DNA of 64,000 nucleotides from Bacteroidota bacterium (GTDB lineage: Bacteria > Bacteroidota > Bacteroidia > NS11-12g > UBA9320), in the NCBI GenBank assembly GCA_024679565.1, contig JAIBDD010000001.1, forward strand, positions 87,672-151,671, written 5' to 3'. The notes beneath the pieces were generated by a model, which saw only the letters and a list, made by a program, of their open reading frames with translations, did no database searches and had not been told where the DNA came from. Positions within the stretch are counted from its first letter, which is position 1. Each line of letters starts with the position of its first letter. The position numbers and the translations under genes were made by a program. Of this stretch, positions 63,987 through 64,000 are shown in pieces.

Positions 63987-64000
63987 AAAATTAAAAATAT

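Noticed and set aside
1..64000. CRISPR array, prophage, insertion sequence, tRNA or attachment site
   Set aside because: I looked for spaced direct repeats, transposase or integrase motifs, terminal inverted repeats and cloverleaf-like sequence and found none I could support.

Overview
The window is a dense, roughly 40% GC chromosome segment from a member of the Bacteroidota, most likely a marine or aquatic Flavobacteriales/Cryomorphaceae-like bacterium. The phylum is supported by several traits: an LpxC-FabZ fusion, a SusC/SusD pair, PorX, type IX secretion (T9SS) C-terminal sorting domains of both type A and type B, tandem S46 dipeptidyl peptidases, and TAnnTTTG promoter elements in place of the E. 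coli -10 box. The order-level placement is a guess. I see no phage, insertion sequence, CRISPR array or tRNA gene.

Layout. 1-906: 5' part of porX (minus). 1-6.2 kb: an HD-domain hydrolase, then lpxD, lpxC/fabZ, lpxA and a lone ABC ATPase (lipid A and fatty acid synthesis). 6.2-9.8 kb: a GT2 glycosyltransferase, mnmD, a T9SS cargo protein and an SDR oxidoreductase. 9.9-15.8 kb: mlaE and mlaF, then two S46 peptidases whose specificity residues predict a DPP11 (Arg) and a DPP7 (Gly). 15.8-25.4 kb: a YyaL-type thioredoxin-domain protein, a 1253-aa T9SS cargo protein with six tandem repeats, and a minus-strand operon of three related lipoproteins plus a subtilase. 25.5-32.3 kb: folD, queE, a fatty acid desaturase, a transglutaminase-like lipoprotein, a PhnA-domain protein, ychF, ferritin and a Kelch protein. 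32.5-37.8 kb: parE, parC and a methyltransferase. 38.1-44.1 kb: a SusC/SusD operon with two accessory lipoproteins. 44.1-56.7 kb: a GNAT protein, a 2.4-kilo-residue PKD-repeat protein with a type B sorting domain, a secreted M36 (fungalysin) metalloprotease and small exported proteins. 56.9-64 kb: trxB, a lipoprotein and outer-membrane protein pair, glmM, an endonuclease/exonuclease/phosphatase-family lipoprotein, and the RNase P RNA gene.

How it fits together. Much of the accessory content is surface or secreted protein machinery. PorX regulates and supports T9SS, four or five encoded proteins look like T9SS cargo, and the M36, S8 and S46 peptidases fit a protein- and peptide-degrading lifestyle. 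The rest is housekeeping: lipid A, peptidoglycan precursor (GlmM), one-carbon, queuosine, topoisomerase IV and RNase P.

The most notable non-coding signal is a recurring TAnnTTTG element placed 5-6 nt before the start codon of several genes. The same element lies 5 nt before the structurally predicted 5' end of RNase P RNA. Together these suggest that a set of genes here makes leaderless mRNAs.
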